A stretch of 64,000 bases of DNA, taken from Lumbricus terrestris (lineage: Eukaryota > Annelida > Clitellata > Crassiclitellata > Lumbricidae). This document shows, in pieces, positions 62,639 through 64,000 of the stretch. Location: positions 12,759,294 to 12,823,293 of the forward strand of contig OX457044.1 in NCBI GenBank assembly GCA_949752735.1. Direction: 5' to 3'. The position numbers were made by a program, and so were the translations under genes. The notes below the pieces were generated by a model. It did no database searches, was not told where the DNA came from, and saw nothing but the letters and a program-made list of their open reading frames with translations. The first letter of the stretch is position 1; the number at the start of each line of letters is the position of its first letter.

Positions 62639-64000
62639 TTAGTAAAAATGATATTTCTGTTCACAATGCAGATGCAGTTGAACACCACACTTTATGCATT
62701 TTAGTCTACAGTTCTTCATGCAGAATCTGCATCTGGCTTGTTTCTCGTTTGATACAAGATGATGACTGTTCCATCCATGCGAACATCTGCAATTGGACGA
62801 GGACCTGGACCTGTAACTTACTCTGCTCTGTTGGACTAGACAGTGTTCATCAAACTGCGGACAATGTAGCGATGAAATGAGAGCTGGTCAAATGTTCCTC
62901 CTAACTCCACATGGATTCGCCAAGCTGCCACGGCAAGCATGTTGATTCCGTTCAGGAACAGTGGCCACCACCATTTCTTCGATCGAAATGTCGGTCGGTC
63001 TAACAGATCAACACCTCCCATGTGGCAGTTGTAATTGCTTATTATAATATTCGTTTACTCACATTCAATCTGACACACCGCAGAACGATTACAGGTACAA
63101 GTTATACGAAATACGACAAGCTTCGCACGACACGCAGGTCGGCTACAACAGGCTCGATATACTTAACACTAATGGCCTAAGTGTTCGAACGCTCCTGATC
63201 AGCCAAGCCAGGAGTGGGAGGGGCTATCTTTTATTTTCAGCAGATCCCGAGTCAAACAACGCAACAGCAAAGCGCCACTGGCAGCTAACAGAAAATTCAA
63301 ATAAATTTTTGCCCTGAGCGAGGCTTGAACCCGGGTCGCGATAATGACTCTCAGTTTATCGGCCAACGCTCTCTCCACTGAGCTACGGACCCCCCAATAT
63401 GTAACCATTATTACAGTCGGTTGTGGAACTTCCACACTTGCCTTTTTTGTTGTACTCCAACATCTGGCCTTACCGATTGAAGAAACCGTGTCGTAATTTG
63501 TAGCAACGGTGACACAGTGATTGTCATTCCACTTCACAGCGCCTACAAGACTACAATGCCATCAACTTGTTCCATGCTCTGTCTTTTTCATGACTTTCGT
63601 GTCTTGAAACTGACACTGTCTCAGTCGGTTTTCTCGAACTGTTCCTGTTGCTTTGATACTCAGAGTTTTGAGATGGGCGAGTAGATCAAGAGACGTGAAG
63701 AAATTGTCGAAGAACACTTCATGACACAGTGGGTTGTTGACCACTGACCATTCTGTGACATAGACCCTGCTTCTTGGATTGATTCTAGTCAACATTTTTG
63801 CCGCACTACACACTGAAGTTGTATGGATATCCAGAATCAGACGCCAAAACCCACAGCTTGTACCCAAAACCGATAGGTTTTGATCTTATAAACATTTTGG
63901 CCAAATGATGTCCAAAGTAAGGCACCTTCAATACTTAAAAAACGACTGAACATGCCGTGCTGCAGTAGTTTTGTGTTGATCTGAGAAATGAATGGTCGAA
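62639..64000 (-). pseudogene. piggyBac transposase (PGBD-like), partial and broken
   Basis: Known to cut and paste DNA at TTAA with a DDD catalytic triad. From the window edge: RSKPIGFGYKLWVLASDSG; FFDNFFTSLDLLAHLK (second Asp) and ATGTVRENRL (63562-63867); an in-frame TGA near 63562; VKWNDNHCVTVATNYDT; SINE insertion after VPQPTVI; NCHMGGVDLLDR (third Asp), a KWWWPLFLNGINML helix, ELGGTFDQLSF; a frameshift near 62.8 kb; then the Cys/His-rich C-terminus CRFCMKNCRLKCIKC and HLHCEQKYHF, stop at 62639. The first Asp block (expected LSIDExM) reads LSIEG with a frame break near 63945, so catalysis is lost. Confidence 0.9.
63045..63407 (-). mobile_element. tRNA-derived SINE 3, full length
   Basis: 363 bp in the piggyBac ORF, duplication TTATTA at 63039-63044 and 63408-63413; removal restores the reading across VPQPTVI and NYNCHMGG. 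Head: TAGCTCAGTGGAGAGAGCG (A box) and GGTTCAAGCC (B box, 63322-63331), pol III type. Body shared with 28377-28660. 3' end AATGTGAGTAAACGAATATT. Confidence 0.85.

Larger units (their letters stand above)
62061..64000 (-). mobile_element. piggyBac element, 3' part, running off the window
   Basis: TTAA at 62061-62064 then CCCATTAGTGCCCAAATG, a typical piggyBac end, with GTGCCCAATG-type inverted repeats to about 62230. The transposase is on the minus strand from 62639 to beyond 64000. SINE 3 is inserted at 63045-63407. The other end is outside the window. Confidence 0.85.

Noticed and set aside
63320..63400. A tRNA gene on the minus strand
   Set aside because: A and B boxes are present, but the T stem and acceptor stem do not pair properly and the segment continues into a repeated body flanked by a target duplication, so it is a SINE head.
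1..64000. CRISPR arrays, bacterial operons, rRNA genes
   Set aside because: Tandem repeats here are microsatellites or minisatellites without spacers; no ribosome-binding-site-led gene strings or rRNA-like sequence.

Overview
This is eukaryotic DNA and, as far as I can read it, almost entirely mobile-element DNA. There are no operons, no rRNA and no long host open reading frame. The repeat spectrum is that of an invertebrate animal: L2/CR1-type and RTE-type LINEs, tRNA-derived SINEs, many hAT elements, Mutator-like, PIF/Harbinger-like and mariner-like elements, Helitrons, piggyBac and a solo LTR. The octamer TAGGCCTA recurs through the window. I lean to a marine deuterostome such as an echinoderm, but that is a guess.

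Layout. 0-5 kb: LINE pieces with other elements inserted in them, including an RTE copy with an 11-bp target duplication and a TA-flanked MITE. 5.2-8.0 kb: three terminal-inverted-repeat (TIR) elements nearly end to end. 8.0-10.4 kb (minus strand): two phase-compatible splice-bounded exons of an unrecognised host gene, separated by a solo LTR that itself holds an RTE fragment. 11.6-17.2 kb: RTE fragment, then a 2.8-kb Mutator-like composite carrying a SINE, a 124-bp tandem repeat, a LINE piece and a small hAT element. 18.2-26.5 kb: four LINEs on the minus strand, twin palindromes, and a hAT inside a hAT. 26.6-28.7 kb: a foldback element with minisatellite arms and a SINE. 28.7-38.5 kb: one LINE copy (family C) broken by at least five insertions, some with further insertions. 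38.9-53.2 kb (plus strand): three candidate exons of a coiled-coil host gene whose roughly 13.8-kb intron is full of transposons. 53.7-62 kb: C-rich minisatellite, several LINE C and D fragments, Helitron 5' end, SINE. 62.06-64 kb: a decayed piggyBac element running off the window, with a SINE inserted in its transposase.

Most boundaries come from target-site duplications read by eye. Eleven hAT-type elements have perfect 8-bp duplications. Several insertions can be removed on paper to give back an uninterrupted LINE, which fixes their limits and order of arrival. LINE families are named here A-H for this window only: A at 52.3 kb; B at 2.1, 14.1, 25.6 and 28.7 kb; C in many copies; D at 18.2, 58.3 and 60.7 kb; E at 21 kb; F at 23.3-25.0 kb; H at 35.2-38.5 kb. 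Clade names are judged from motifs and not from any search.
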